Source of the DNA: Wurfbainia villosa
Taxonomy: Eukaryota > Streptophyta > Magnoliopsida > Zingiberales > Zingiberaceae
Length of the DNA stretch: 64,000 bases
Direction of reading: 5' to 3'
Assembly: GCA_025175895.1 (NCBI GenBank)
Contig: CM045989.1
Span: 124,819,272-124,883,271 of the forward strand
Made by a program: the position numbers and the translations under genes. The notes beneath the pieces were generated by a model. The model ran no database searches. It was given only the letters and a program-made list of their open reading frames with translations, and had not been told where the DNA came from. This document shows positions 1 through 9,613 of the stretch, piece after piece (position 1 is the stretch's first letter; the number at the start of each line of letters is the position of its first letter).

Positions 1-1730
1 AGCAATCATTGAAGATGTAAGGGGTAGAGAGAGAGAGAGATTAAATATAATTTTTCTTAGCATGATAAAACGATTTGAAATATATAGATATTAGTAGCTA
101 TAAAGCCTTAGGTTAAAATCAATTGGGGGCATTTGAGCAATTAACTATACTTTTATTTGTCTAGTTCTTTTGTATTGTTGTGCAAGACAATATTTTAAAT
201 GAAATGTTAATGTAAGATAATTTTATATTATTGTATTAATGTAATTTACTATCACATACATTTATTGAACACAGAATAATTAAAAATGTTGGGTTGGGTA
301 AAAGATAGCAATTAAGTAAACCAATGGAGAGGTAATGCAAAAGTGGAGTGTTTTTAGAGTAACATTAGCCGATGTCACTTAAGGCTAGTGTGTCAAAAAA
401 AACGATGATTAAAAAGGAAATGCAAAAATAATTATTTTGTTCAACAATTTGTTGTCTACAAATGTTATTCTATATTACAATAATTTATATAGGCAACTTT
501 CTCACCTAAGTATCAAAGTGCCAAGTCATGCCAAGTAACAAGGGTGGAATTTATGGTTCAACCCATCGATTGACACACAATACACATGACCACGATTTGT
601 AACTGATGGTTTGGAATAGTCATTTAAATGGTTAAAAAAACCTTGTCCCTTAATCTTAATCTTCAAATGTCATTATGGTTCATGATTTGAAACCTAGTTA
701 TGGTTCAGTTCGCGATTCACGACGGTTTAAGATTATTATTTATATTTTATTTTTAAAAAAAATTAAAAAATGCATGAACTTATTTAAGATGTCAATGTAT
801 CCATTTAGGGTATAATAAAATTAAAGCCCATATAGCTCGTTCGTTCCTTTGGTATCAAAATTTTCTACTTTGTTCTCCAAAAGTTACATTCTTTTTATTC
901 TTTTTGCAACTTTTGTCCAATCATCAAATAACATTTGAGCTTCTAAAGAGTTAAGAGTCAAAGTAGATCGAGAAAAATGTTATACTAAACTTTAAACCAT
1001 CTTCATTTTTTGATACCAATGGTTTTTTCCTAACATTAAAATTATTATATTTTAGTGTAATGAGATATATATCACATAAGTTATATCTCATGATTAATTT
1101 TGTATGTTCAATGATAGTCTTCACTGTATATGCAATTTTATTGTTGAACAAATTATATCCCTTGGTAAATTATTATTGAATGTGTCATGCAAATCAAATA
1201 GTCTCTATAAACTCAATATTGAATGGATAAAAAGATAGAATAAGATCAATGAATAACTTATTAAGAGTTTTAAATGGGATTAATAAATTTTTTAATGAGT
1301 TAAAGGTAGACTAGTTCCACAATAAAAAATTCAAGGCAAATAGATTGAAAAATTAGCTTCAATAGAAAAGTGGAATAATCCCACATTGAAAAATTTAAGG
1401 CAAATGAGGTAGTTTATATTGAAACAATCAATAAATGCTTCAGTTAGGTAATATGAAACTATGACAAATATGTATATTAAATGAGAAAGAGACAGACTTA
1501 AGAAGACTTGATTAGTAACGATAAAATAAGATAAAATTTATTTAAATATAGATAATGATGTAGTAGGAGATAGAATATAGTGGGATAAGACTTAGTTATT
1601 ATTGTCGTTAGTTTATATTGAACCACACTATTAATATCATTAAAATATTATAAATATTATTAAATGAAAGTCCCTCATTGAAAAAATCTAAAACAATTTT
1701 AAACATTATGGTTTTTAAAAATAAATACCA
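1..1730. other. AT-rich intergenic DNA, no gene seen
   Basis: This stretch is AT-rich with stop codons in all frames. The only open frames are short and low in complexity. A short GA microsatellite lies at about 28-42. A degenerate motif resembling ccacattgaaaaatttaagg recurs near 1318, 1380 and 1675, and may be a remnant of an old dispersed repeat. I see no RNA gene, promoter or coding motif that I can support. Confidence 0.6.
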
Positions 1731-1783
1731 ATGAATCTGTCACGCTCCGAGGGTATGCCGTGCCGAAAAGCAAACGGACGACT

Positions 1784-2374
1784 TTTGAAAAAGGTTGGCA
1801 ATTCAAGAATATATTCTAAGTTTGATCTCAAATCAGGATTTCATCAGATCACCATGGATCCAACATCTGTGGAATGGACGACTTTTATAAGCTCATCCGG
1901 ACTTTATGAATGGATGGTTATGCCATTCGGACTGAAAAATACACCTGCCGCATTTCAGCGAAAGATGGATAACTGCTTTCAAGGTACTGAAAATTTTATT
2001 GCAATTTATATAGATAATATTCTGGTCTTTTCTTCATCAGAACAGGAGCATGTGAAACATTTGGAAGTGATGTTGAGGATTTGTGAAGAAAATGGACTAA
2101 TACTATCTCCCACCAAGTATAAGCTGGCCATTTCAAAGATTGAATTTCTCGGAGCTGAAATTGGTGAAGGAAAGCTGAAACTTCAACCCCATATAATAAA
2201 GAAGATAGCTGAATTCAAGGAATATCAGCTCAAAACAAAGAGTGGCCTTCGGTCTTGGCTTGGCATTCTGAATTATGCCCAGGACCTACATTCCCAACTT
2301 AAGCACTAAGCTGGGACCACTCTATGAGAAGACATCCCCCATGGGGATAAAAGGATGAAAGCATCAGATTGGGA
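1784..2374 (+). pseudogene. Endogenous badnavirus-like reverse transcriptase fragment
   Basis: This is part of a caulimovirid RT domain, colinear with 16,556-17,142 in copy F with only scattered differences. It contains the FDLKSGFHQ segment, the MPFGLKN motif, and the catalytic box as YIDNI, where copy F has the canonical YIDDI. The second catalytic aspartate is therefore replaced by asparagine. Both ends are abrupt. Upstream sequence is unrelated to the virus, and downstream the match to F stops right after the codons for SDWE. Near the end, one frame is lost where F reads through a tyrosine-arginine stretch (about 2,278). This is a dead integrated fragment. The motifs are seen directly; family membership is from known RT motifs. 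Confidence 0.9.
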
Positions 2375-2742
2375 AGGAAAGGTGACTGAGCAGAAGCGGG
2401 CTCGTGGGCCTTGTACTATTCCAAAAGTCATCTCGGCACCTGCAAATCCAATCACGGCCCAAAGCCCAAGCCCGACCCAAAGAAAGAGGAGGCTGAGTAG
2501 ACTGCGCTTCCGTTGGTATTCCGTGCAGCAGAGGAAATGGAAAGCGACAGCAACAAACGTCGTGAAGATTGGTGACGAAGTTGCTGGTCCATCAGGCAAG
2601 AACCAGCGACGGCTCTGTACAACCAGCTGTCCGAAGGCTATACATTATCAGAGTCAATAATGGAGCGTGGAGGACCCGGTTTCCCAGCGCATCCTTGTGT
2701 CGACAGTGTCGGCCTCTGTTAGCCCAGTCTATAATGTGGCTG
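2375..2742 (+). pseudogene. Possible C-terminal tail of a badnavirus-like polyprotein
   Basis: The reading frame that includes the ATG at 2660 encodes a segment with GGPGFPAHPCVDS followed by a stop. That segment resembles, from memory, the conserved tail of badnavirus P3 polyproteins downstream of RNase H. The same frame upstream is proline/lysine-rich, then acidic, and carries two or three in-frame stops. The position fits: it lies immediately 5' of a block with a viral-type promoter (2,743-3,207), where the end of a viral polyprotein would be expected. Copy F has no equivalent of this tail, so it would come from a different strain or lineage. The identification is inference from a short motif and position. 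Confidence 0.4.
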
Positions 2743-3207
2743 AGTCAGCCACGAGTATCTTTTCCTTTTGTTGTGTCGAACAGTGTGCCTGATAAGCACC
2801 CAAAGGTGGCCGCCCATGTGCCATACTGTTCAATGGGGTCTACTTGGATTCCTGGTTTGTGAAAACCACGGGCGCTCATGGTTTTGAGCTCGTGGTTTAC
2901 GAGTCATCATTGGCGTTGTCCCGCTACTTGGATTGACTTAGTGGAGAAGAAAAGAATCTCCGCATGTGACGATGGGGCCGAATGAGCACCCGACATGTGA
3001 TGATTGACCTTTTCTATCTCTATTTAAGTCCTCTTGTAATGGGTTGCAAGGCAGACGACGATCCTGATCTCCTTACTTCCCTCTGTTTTAATCAAGACTC
3101 GTTTTGGTGTTCCTCTCTGTCTCCTCGTGCATCTTCTCTCGTTGTTCTTGGCCCTAGGTACCGGCTCCATCCTGCGGCCTTGAACTGAGAAGCGATCTTA
3201 ATTCCTT
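2743..3207 (+). promoter_or_regulatory. X1: viral-type intergenic/promoter block
   Basis: This block is repeated at 18,404-18,865 (X2) with high identity. It contains a conserved box (2,968-2,992: GACGATGGGGCC followed by GAATGAGCACCCG), then 28 bp, then a TATA-like TATTTAAG at 3,021-3,028. A roughly 180-nt pyrimidine-rich leader follows. The same box occurs upstream of the TATA box in the intergenic region of copy F with nearly the same spacing. That argues this is a caulimovirid large-intergenic-region promoter, from a strain or component distinct from F. Promoter activity is inferred. Confidence 0.65.
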
Positions 3208-3561
3208 CTAGTATCAACAAGTTTGCTGAAGTTCCTTTTCTTATAAATAAAATTTCGGTCACAGACCAGGTTTTATTTTCAATAAGAAACGATCCACCCC
3301 ATCACCCTTTAGTATCAGAGCCATGTTTCTTGGCTAAAAACTTTATATATTCCAGGCGGAAGGTACGGGTATCATCCATTTCTCTTATTTACTTAAACAC
3401 TAAGCTGTTATCTTAAATAATGACTTATGATAAGGCGAACGATTTTGTTAATTGATTGCAAAAGGCCGCAGTGTACGTAAGACTCCACAGAGAGTCGTGA
3501 CCCATCGGATGAGCAAGAAAATTTTACAGAATCCTAAGCCGTAAGTAAGTCAGAAAACTAG
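3208..3561 (+). promoter_or_regulatory. Copy A leader: poly(A) signal and tRNA-Met primer site
   Basis: The sequence from about 3,217 matches the leaders of units B-E and of F. It contains AATAAA at 3,246-3,251, the likely viral polyadenylation signal in the terminally redundant region. A primer-binding site at 3,310-3,328 (tagtatcagagccatgttt) resembles the complement of the plant initiator tRNA-Met 3' end, with one mismatch (TAG for TGG). In this family the site primes minus-strand DNA synthesis and marks position 1 of the circular genome. About 230 nt of leader separate it from ORF1. Confidence 0.75.
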
Positions 3562-3972
3562 ATGAGCGATAGGTTTGAGCATAATATAAGGCAATGGTAT
3601 GAAAAATCCCAAACCCGAAACCCGGAATATCTAGATCTTGCTAAGAATCCAGAACCTACAAACTTGCTTCTAGCCAATAATCTTGAAGTTGTTTATGATA
3701 GAATCTCACTTTTGTCCAAAGTTTCGTTAAAACATTTCTTCTTGTTGAAGGAGGAAAACACCAAATTAAAGGGGGAAATAGCCCTTTTAAGATAAACAGT
3801 AGCCTCCCTTGAGAAGGAAGTTATTAGTAACAAGGGCCCAAAGCTAGGGGAAATCAAAACCCTAGTTCAGCCAATTCTAGCTGAAGAGGAAGCCCTAGCC
3901 AGAGAGTTAAAAGCAAGCGTGAGGAAAGTAGAACAAGTCCTACAAGAAGTAAAAAGCCTAATAGGTGGATGA
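3562..3972 (+). pseudogene. Badnavirus-like ORF1, copy A (premature stop)
   Basis: This matches the intact 136-residue ORF1 of units C and D almost codon for codon. A GAA codon has become TAA (3,793-3,795), which would truncate it at 77 residues; beyond the stop the frame continues to the natural TGA. That stop overlaps the ORF2 start as ATGA, the arrangement usual in badnaviruses. ORF1 proteins of this family are small, of uncertain role, and have been reported as virion-associated. The single nonsense change sits just upstream of a patch of small copy-to-copy differences, so it should be verified against reads. Confidence 0.85.
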
Positions 3973-4358
3973 GTGATTTAGAAAATCAATCCATTGATAG
4001 CTCCTACATAAAAGCTTTAAAAGCAACTGAGCTTTTAGAACCACCATCAGTAGGCTTTGCAATACCATCACAATATAAAACTGCTTTTGAGTTCCAGAGA
4101 GTCCTTGTTAAACAAAACAACACTATAATATCTTTTCTGATAGATATTCACAAGCAGGTGCAGGACTTAAGAGCTCAAGTAAATCAATTAAAGGGCAGCA
4201 ACTCAAAGAGGACCTTCTAAAGAACTTGAAGGTGCAATCGACGATCTTACAAAGAAGATAGCTGGTATCAACCTTGGAGAAGGAGCTTTGATTCCTAAGA
4301 AAAGGGTTCTGCGCATTCAAGAAACCTCAGATTCTCCGTAATCCAGAGATCTAAATAA
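3969..4358 (+). pseudogene. Badnavirus-like ORF2, copy A (frameshifted)
   Basis: It starts at the ATGA overlap with ORF1 and encodes the same opening (MSDLENQSIDSSYIKALK) as the other copies. The sequence is glutamine/leucine-rich with coiled-coil character, as in ORF2 virion-associated proteins. The frame is lost near 4,195-4,220, and the downstream tail (through the segment equivalent to GPSKELEG in C) is in another frame. The region ends in a TAATG overlap with the ORF3 start at 4,358. Expected role from the family: virion-associated nucleic-acid-binding or assembly protein. Confidence 0.8.
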
Positions 4359-5311
4359 TGTCTTCGCAGACATTCCCAGTACAAGCCTCCTACCGCTGGT
4401 ACATCTTCAATCGCAGTACCAAGCTCAAAATCAAATCGAGACTACAGTAAGTGACGTAGGATGTTGTATAACTTGCGTGAAGGATATTCCTGTCAAAGAA
4501 GGTTCGTAAGGACATTGAAAGTCAGTACTCGAAGAACAACTTGAAATCTCACGTAAGAGCAAATATGGTTGCTGCAGATTTTATATTCTATGATTTAACC
4601 CTCAAACCACAGTATATCAACATTACCGAAGAAGATCTTTCATGCACAGAAGAAAGCTAGTGACCTTCCTCTTCTGTTAGAGTCATCAAAGACTTCGAAA
4701 GCGGATTTCATCACATCCATGGGATTAGTAATGATAAGAGTGCATGCATTGCACGAAGATATAGGAGCCATGGTGTTAGTAGTACTACGGCACACAAGAT
4801 GGCGAGATAGATCCATAATAGCTACGGAAATGGATCGCCAGGAACCAGATGGTGTATGTCATTCCAGATCTGATGATAAATGTGGAAGATTTCGTAAATC
4901 ATATTGAACTATCCATACAAACACATAGATACCAGGAATGACAAGGCGGAACTAGCAATTTACTCATTACCAGAATGATGGTAGGTCGCCTGACAAACAC
5001 CAGTTTTACTAACTTCTCATACAATGTTCAGAATGTTACAGATTATTTAGCGTAGAGGAGTAATGCAATCCAGTACAAGATTACGAGGAGTTGCAACAAC
5101 AAAGATGGATTTAAGGCCATCTGCGAGAAGAAACCTATGGCACCAAGTAGAGTTGAAAAACATTCTTGATGGAAGTATTCATTCTGATTTGAAGGCTATA
5201 TTTACGTCAAAACAGATTTCAGTAAAAGATGATGTTGAACTCGGAGAAGCGCAATTCTAATCGCTTTTAGCAGATGAACCTATCGAAGTTCTAAAACAAA
5301 TCCGCATTTAA
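4358..5311 (+). pseudogene. Badnavirus-like ORF3 (movement-protein part), copy A
   Basis: This is colinear with the first ~350 codons of ORF3 in units C and D but broken by many one- to several-base changes, so only short frames survive. Recognisable pieces include the strings around MGLVMIRVHALH, the TNTSFTNFSYNVQN block and the final LLADEP segment. It stops just before the dUTPase-like domain, at the centre of a palindrome with copy B. Most disruptions versus C/D fall at CAG or CTG triplets, so part of the apparent decay may be sequence error. Confidence 0.8.
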
Positions 5312-5322
5312 TATCTTGGTTT

Positions 5323-6312
5323 TAGAACTTCCAGTATACGTTCATCTGCTATAAGAACAACTAGAATTTCCTGTTCTGCTTCTCCGAGTTCAACATCATC
5401 TTGGTTTACTGCTATAACTCTGTTTTCGTAGGAATATAGCCTTCAAATCAGAATGAGACACTTCCATCAAGAAGTGTTCGTTTCAACCCTAGTTGGTGCC
5501 ATAGGTTTCTCCTCGCATGGCCTTAAAATCCATCTTTGTTGTTGCAACTCCTCAGTTGTAAATCTTGTACCTGGGATTGCATTTACTCCTCTGCTGGCTA
5601 AATAATCTGTAACATTCTGAACATTGTATGAGAAGTTAGTAAAACTGGTGTTTGTCAGGCGACCTACCATCATTCTGGTAATGAGTAAATTGCTAGTTCC
5701 GCTTTGCCATTCCCGATATCCATGTGTTTGTATGGATAGTTCAATATGATTTATTGAAATCTTCCACATTTATCATCGATCCGAATGACATACACCATCC
5801 GGGTTCCTCACGAGATCCATTTCCATTGTGGCTATTATGGATATATCTCTCGTCTTGTGTCTCGTAGTACTACTACTAACACCATGGCTCCTATATTTCT
5901 TCCTCGGTAATGCATGTACTCTTATCATTACTAATCCCATATGGATGTGATGAAATCCCGCCTCAAGTCTTTGATGGCTCTTCAACAAGTGGAAGGTCCA
6001 CTTGGCTTTCTATGCATAGAAGATCTTCTTCAGAGTAATGTTGATATACTGTGGTTCGAGGGTTGAAACTGATAGAATATAGAATCTCCACTGGAACCAT
6101 ATTTGCCCTTCTGGCGAATTTGTTCTTCAGGTCTACACTGACTTTCAATGGTCCTTCCGAACCTTCTTCTTTAGGGAATATCCTTCCTTCTATACAACAT
6201 CCTCTCGCCCTGCCTCGTAGTCTTTGATTTGATTTTCGAGCTTGGTACTGCGATTGAAGATGTACCAACGGCAGAGGCCGGTACTTGTGGAATGTCTTGC
6301 ACTTGAAGACAT
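5323..6312 (-). pseudogene. Badnavirus-like ORF3 (movement-protein part), copy B
   Basis: Minus-strand equivalent of ORF3 from its ATG (at 6,312) to the palindrome centre, fragmented into several frames. Recognisable movement-protein sections include SIQTHGYREWQSGTSNLLIT and the NYLA/DYLASRGVNAIPG region. Compared with C and D it carries many small indels, concentrated at CTG, CAG and CCG. The tail beyond the start of the dUTPase-like domain is missing. It has no independent coding capacity as read. Confidence 0.8.
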
Positions 6313-6691
6313 TATTTAGATCTCTGCTCGAGAATCTCGAGGGTTCTTGAACTGCAATAGAACCCTTTTTTTAAGAATCACAGCTCCTTCTCCAAGGTTG
6401 ATACCAAGAATCTTCTTTGTAATATCGATCATTGCACCTTCAAGTTCTTTAGAAGGTCCTCAAGCTTCGAGTTAGTCGCTCTTTTAATTGATTTACTTGA
6501 GCTCTTAAGTCCTGACTCATATGAATATCTATAAAAGATATTATGGTGTTGTTTTGTTTAACAAGGACTCTCTCGAACTCAAAAGTAGTTTTATATTGTG
6601 ATGGTATTGCAAAGCCTATCGATGGTGGTTCTAAAAGCTTTAAAGCTTTTATGTAGGAGCTATCAATGGATTGATTTTCTAAATCACTCAT
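6312..6691 (-). pseudogene. Badnavirus-like ORF2, copy B
   Basis: Begins with the same MSDLENQSIDSSYIKALK opening as the other copies. A short deletion removes the codons for about three residues after ALK, and small indels follow. The frame is lost before the tail that precedes ORF3. It sits between ORF1 (ATGA overlap near 6,690) and ORF3 as in C and D. Confidence 0.75.
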
Positions 6692-7073
6692 CCACCTATT
6701 AGGCTTTTTTCTTGTAGGACTTGTTCTACTTTCCTCACGCTTGCTTTTAACTCTCTCCGGTCGGGCTTCCTCTTCATAGAATTAACTAGGGTTTTGATTT
6801 CCCTAGCTGGGCCCCTATTACTAATAACTTCCTTCTCAAGGAGGCTCTGCTTCTCTTAAAAGGGTCATTTCCTTTAATTTGGTGTTTTCCTCCTTCAAAG
6901 AAGAAATGTTTTAACGAAACTTTGGACAAAAGTGAGATTCTATCATAAACAACTTCAAGATTATTGGCTAGAAGCAAGTTTGTAGGTTCATTCTTAGCAA
7001 GATCTAGATATTCCGGTTTCGGTTTGGGATTTTTCATACCATTGCCTTATATTATGCTCAAACCTATCGCCAT
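6688..7073 (-). pseudogene. Badnavirus-like ORF1, copy B
   Basis: Homologous to the intact ORF1 in C and D but frameshifted. The start region reads ATGGCGATAGG instead of ATGAGCGATAGG, and further changes occur at the FLLKEEN and AEEEAPA sections. The central segment EPTNLLLANNLEVVYDRISLLSKVSLKHFF is preserved in one frame. Changes again concentrate in CTG, CAG and CCG contexts. Confidence 0.75.
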
Positions 7074-7306
7074 CTAGTTTTTCGACTTACTTACTGCTTA
7101 GGATTCTCGTGAAATTTTCTTGCTCATCCGACGGTCACTCTCCTCAAGTCTTACGACATCGCGCCTTTGCAATCAATTAACAAAATCGTTCGCCTAATCA
7201 TAAGTCATTATTTAAGATAACAACTTAGTGTTTAAGTAAATAAGAGAAATGGATGATACCCGTACCTTCCGCCTAGAATATATAAAGTTTTTAGCCAAGA
7301 AACATG

Positions 7307-7500
7307 ACTCTGATACCAAAGGGTGGATCGTTTCTTATTGAAAATAAAACGTCTCATGATCGAATTTTATTTATAAGAAAAAGGAACTTCAGCAAACTTT
7401 AAACAAACTCACCACAAGCACAAACTCACAAACACAAACTCTCAGACTAGAACTCTTGAAACTTGAGGAATGATTTACTCGGCATAAATCCGTATTTACA
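7307..7500 (-). promoter_or_regulatory. Unit B leader and primer-binding site
   Basis: The primer site TGGTATCAGAGT (7,307-7,318, read on the minus strand) is followed upstream by a leader with an AATAAA-type signal, shared with the other units and with copy F. Initiator tRNA-Met priming is standard for this family. Confidence 0.75.
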
Positions 7501-7510
7501 ACAAAGAGTT

Positions 7511-7608
7511 TTATAAAACTGCTTTTGAGTTCCAAAGAGTCCTTGTTAAACAAAATAACACCATAATATCTTTTCTGATAGATATTCACAAGAAGGTGCA
7601 GGACTTAA
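7511..7608 (+). other. Inverted ORF2 fragment at unit junction (C into B)
   Basis: These ~98 bp are ORF2 sequence (from the TTFEFQRVLV codons to the DL of VQDL) in plus orientation inside a minus-strand array. They link the truncated coat-protein start to the next leader. Near-identical copies lie at 10,467-10,565 and 13,441-13,539. At the leader side the junction falls in ttttata, shared by the ORF2 piece and the viral TATA box. Confidence 0.85.
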
Positions 7609-7746
7609 TGGGTTTACCCATTCATCATTTAGTGTCATCAAGGTATCCAGTCGAAGAAATCTTCTGAATGTAGCATCCCTTTCTTCTGCTGATAGACTTC
7701 TTCTATGAGTGATTTGTTGTGGGATAGGGCCATAGGGGGAGGGCAT
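7609..7746 (-). pseudogene. Truncated start of coat-protein ORF, unit C
   Basis: An ATG at 7,746 opens a frame overlapping the last ~109 nt of ORF3 in a different phase (MPSPYGPIPQQITHRRSL...). It continues past the ORF3 stop into TLMTLNDEWVNP, the start of the coat-protein polyprotein in copy F, then is cut by the inverted ORF2 fragment. The same truncated frame occurs at 10,566-10,703 and 13,540-13,680. Confidence 0.7.
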
Positions 7747-9209
7747 AGTTTTGTCATCAGTTCATCCCATGCCTTTGTCCCTATTTTAGTGCTGCTTTCT
7801 CCAAAGCCCTGTTGTTGCCGCCGTGTCGCATAAATTGCTCCACTACTTGCCTTTTCCAGAATAAGTTGTGTCACAACTTCTCCCTGAGATAATTTCAGAG
7901 TATTGGGAGTCATATTAAAGACCAAAATATATACCTTCCCGCGATAGTCTTTGTCAATGACTCCAACTCCTATTTGGATTCCCTTTTTCCAAGAAATCCC
8001 AGATTTAGGAGTTATCCTTCCATAATGTCCTTCCGGTATAGCGAAAGCTAAACCAGTCTCAATTAGTGCTCGTCCATTTGGTTGAATCTCATAATTGTAG
8101 CATATAGCAAGATCATATCCGATTGATCCCTCTGTCTTCCTTGTAGGTATTTGCGCGTCTGGATTTGTTTTTAGAACTTCCAGTATAGGTTCATCTGCTA
8201 TAAGAACAGCTAGAATTTCCTGTTCTGCTTCTCCGAGTTCAACATCATCTTGGTTTACGGCTACAATCCTGTTTTCAGCGGTAGGAATATAGCCTTCAAA
8301 CTGTAATGAGACACTTCCATCAAGAAGTGTTCTGGTTTCAACCCTAGTTGGTGCCATAGGGTTTCTCCTCACAGATGGCCTTAAAATCCATCTTTGTTGT
8401 TGCAACTCCTCAGTTGTAAATCTTGTACCTGGGATTGCATTTACTCCTCTGCTGGCTAAATAATCTGTAACATTCTGAACATTGTATGAGAAGTTAGTAA
8501 AACTGGTGTTTGTCAGGCGACCTACCATCATTATGATAATGAGTAAATTGCTAGTTCCGCCTTGCCATTCCTGATATCCATGTGTTTGTATGGATAGTTC
8601 AATATGATTTGCGAAATCTTCCACATTTATCATCAGATCTGGAATGACATACACCATCTGGGTTCCCCTGCTGAGATCCATTTCCATTGTGGCTATTATG
8701 GATATATCTCCTCGCCATCTTGTGTCTCGTAGTACTACTAACACCATGGCTCCTATATTTCTTCTGTGCAATGCATGTACTCTTATCATTACTAATCCCA
8801 TATGGATGTGATGAAATCCCGCTTCCCGAAGTCTTTGATGGCTCTCTTCAGTAACAAGTGGAAGGTCCACTTGGCTTTCTTCTATGCATAGAAGATCTTC
8901 TTCAGAGTAATGTTGATATACTCTGTGGTTTGAGGGTTGAAATCCGATAGAATATAAAATCTCTGCTGGAACCATATTTGCTCTTCTGGTTCTGGAGATT
9001 TCAAGTTGTTCTTCAGGGTCTACCTGACTTTCAATGGTCCTTCTGAACCTTCTTTGATTAGGGAATATCCTTCTCTGCAAGTTATACAACATCCTCTGTC
9101 CTTGCCTGTAGTCTTTGATTTGATTTTCAGAGCTTGGTACCTGTACAGTTGAAGATGTACCAACGGCAGGAGGCCTGGTACTTGTGGAATGTCTTGCACT
9201 TGAAGACAT
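7638..9209 (-). CDS. Viral ORF3, unit C: movement protein plus dUTPase-like domain
   Basis: A 523-codon open frame from the ATG that overlaps the ORF2 stop (TAATG) to a TGA that overlaps the internal coat-protein ATG (TGATG). Residues ~70-265 are a caulimovirid movement-protein region (IPDLMINVEDF, SIQTHGY, VGRLTNTSFTNF, YLASRGVNAIPG), the family of 30K-type proteins that act at plasmodesmata. Residues ~355-475 show dUTPase-type motifs: GSIGYDL, PEGHYGRITPKSGI, GVGVIDKDYRG, LSQGEVVTQLIL and a terminal GFGESS. Such enzymes hydrolyse dUTP to dUMP. Compared with unit D it is about six codons shorter between motifs IV and V. It is uninterrupted, but it is an endogenous copy with no evidence of expression. 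Confidence 0.85.
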   Translation of the reverse strand: MSSSARHSTSTRPPAVGTSSTVQVPSSENQIKDYRQGQRMLYNLQRRIFPNQRRFRRTIESQVDPEEQLEISRTRRANMVPAEILYSIGFQPSNHRVYQHYSEEDLLCIEESQVDLPLVTEESHQRLREAGFHHIHMGLVMIRVHALHRRNIGAMVLVVLRDTRWRGDISIIATMEMDLSRGTQMVYVIPDLMINVEDFANHIELSIQTHGYQEWQGGTSNLLIIIMMVGRLTNTSFTNFSYNVQNVTDYLASRGVNAIPGTRFTTEELQQQRWILRPSVRRNPMAPTRVETRTLLDGSVSLQFEGYIPTAENRIVAVNQDDVELGEAEQEILAVLIADEPILEVLKTNPDAQIPTRKTEGSIGYDLAICYNYEIQPNGRALIETGLAFAIPEGHYGRITPKSGISWKKGIQIGVGVIDKDYRGKVYILVFNMTPNTLKLSQGEVVTQLILEKASSGAIYATRRQQQGFGESSTKIGTKAWDELMTKLCPPPMALSHNKSLIEEVYQQKKGMLHSEDFFDWIP

Positions 9210-9613
9210 TATTTAGATCTCTCGTTCTGGAGAATCTCTGAGGGTTTCTTGAATACCAGAATAGAACCCTTTTTCTTAGGAATCACAGCTCCTTCTCCAA
9301 GGTTGATACCAGCAATCTTCTTTGTAATATTGTCGATTGCACCTTCAAGTTCTTTAGAAGGTCCTCAAGCTTGAGTTACTGGTTGCCCTTTTAATTGATT
9401 TACTTGAGCTCTTAAGTCCTGCACCTGCTTATGAATATCTATCAGAAAAGATATTATGGTGTTGTTTTGTTTAACAAGGACTCTCTGGAACTCAAAAGTA
9501 GTTTTATATTGTGATGGTATTGCAAAGCCTACTGATGGTGGTTCTAAAAGCTCAGTTGCTTTTAAAGCTTTTATGTAGGAGCTATCAATGGATTGATTTT
9601 CTAAATCACTCAT
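9209..9613 (-). pseudogene. Badnavirus-like ORF2, unit C
   Basis: Begins at the ATGA overlap with ORF1. An open frame of 82 codons ends in TGA at 9,365-9,367. The same frame then continues for ~51 codons (starting GPSKELEGAIDN) to a TAA that overlaps the ORF3 ATG. The tail looks conserved and badnavirus-like, so the TGA or a nearby indel probably broke a gene of ~134 codons. The body is glutamine/leucine-rich and likely coiled coil. Family role: virion-associated protein. Confidence 0.8.

Larger units (their letters stand above)
3217..7385. repeat. About 2.1-kb-arm inverted repeat of viral 5' sequence (A/B)
   Basis: Copy A (about 3,217-5,311, plus) and copy B (about 5,323-7,385, minus) are reverse complements with roughly a dozen bases between them. 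Both are cut at the same place in ORF3. Outside the arms the flanks differ: X1 on the left, unit C on the right. A simple mirrored-read artefact is therefore not a sufficient explanation for the whole structure. Confidence 0.85.

Noticed and set aside
3217..7385. Interpreting the A/B palindrome purely as a fold-back read artefact
   Set aside because: Flanks on the two sides differ (X1 versus tandem unit C), and a second palindrome with other coordinates exists. Part of the low-quality sequence may still be artefactual.
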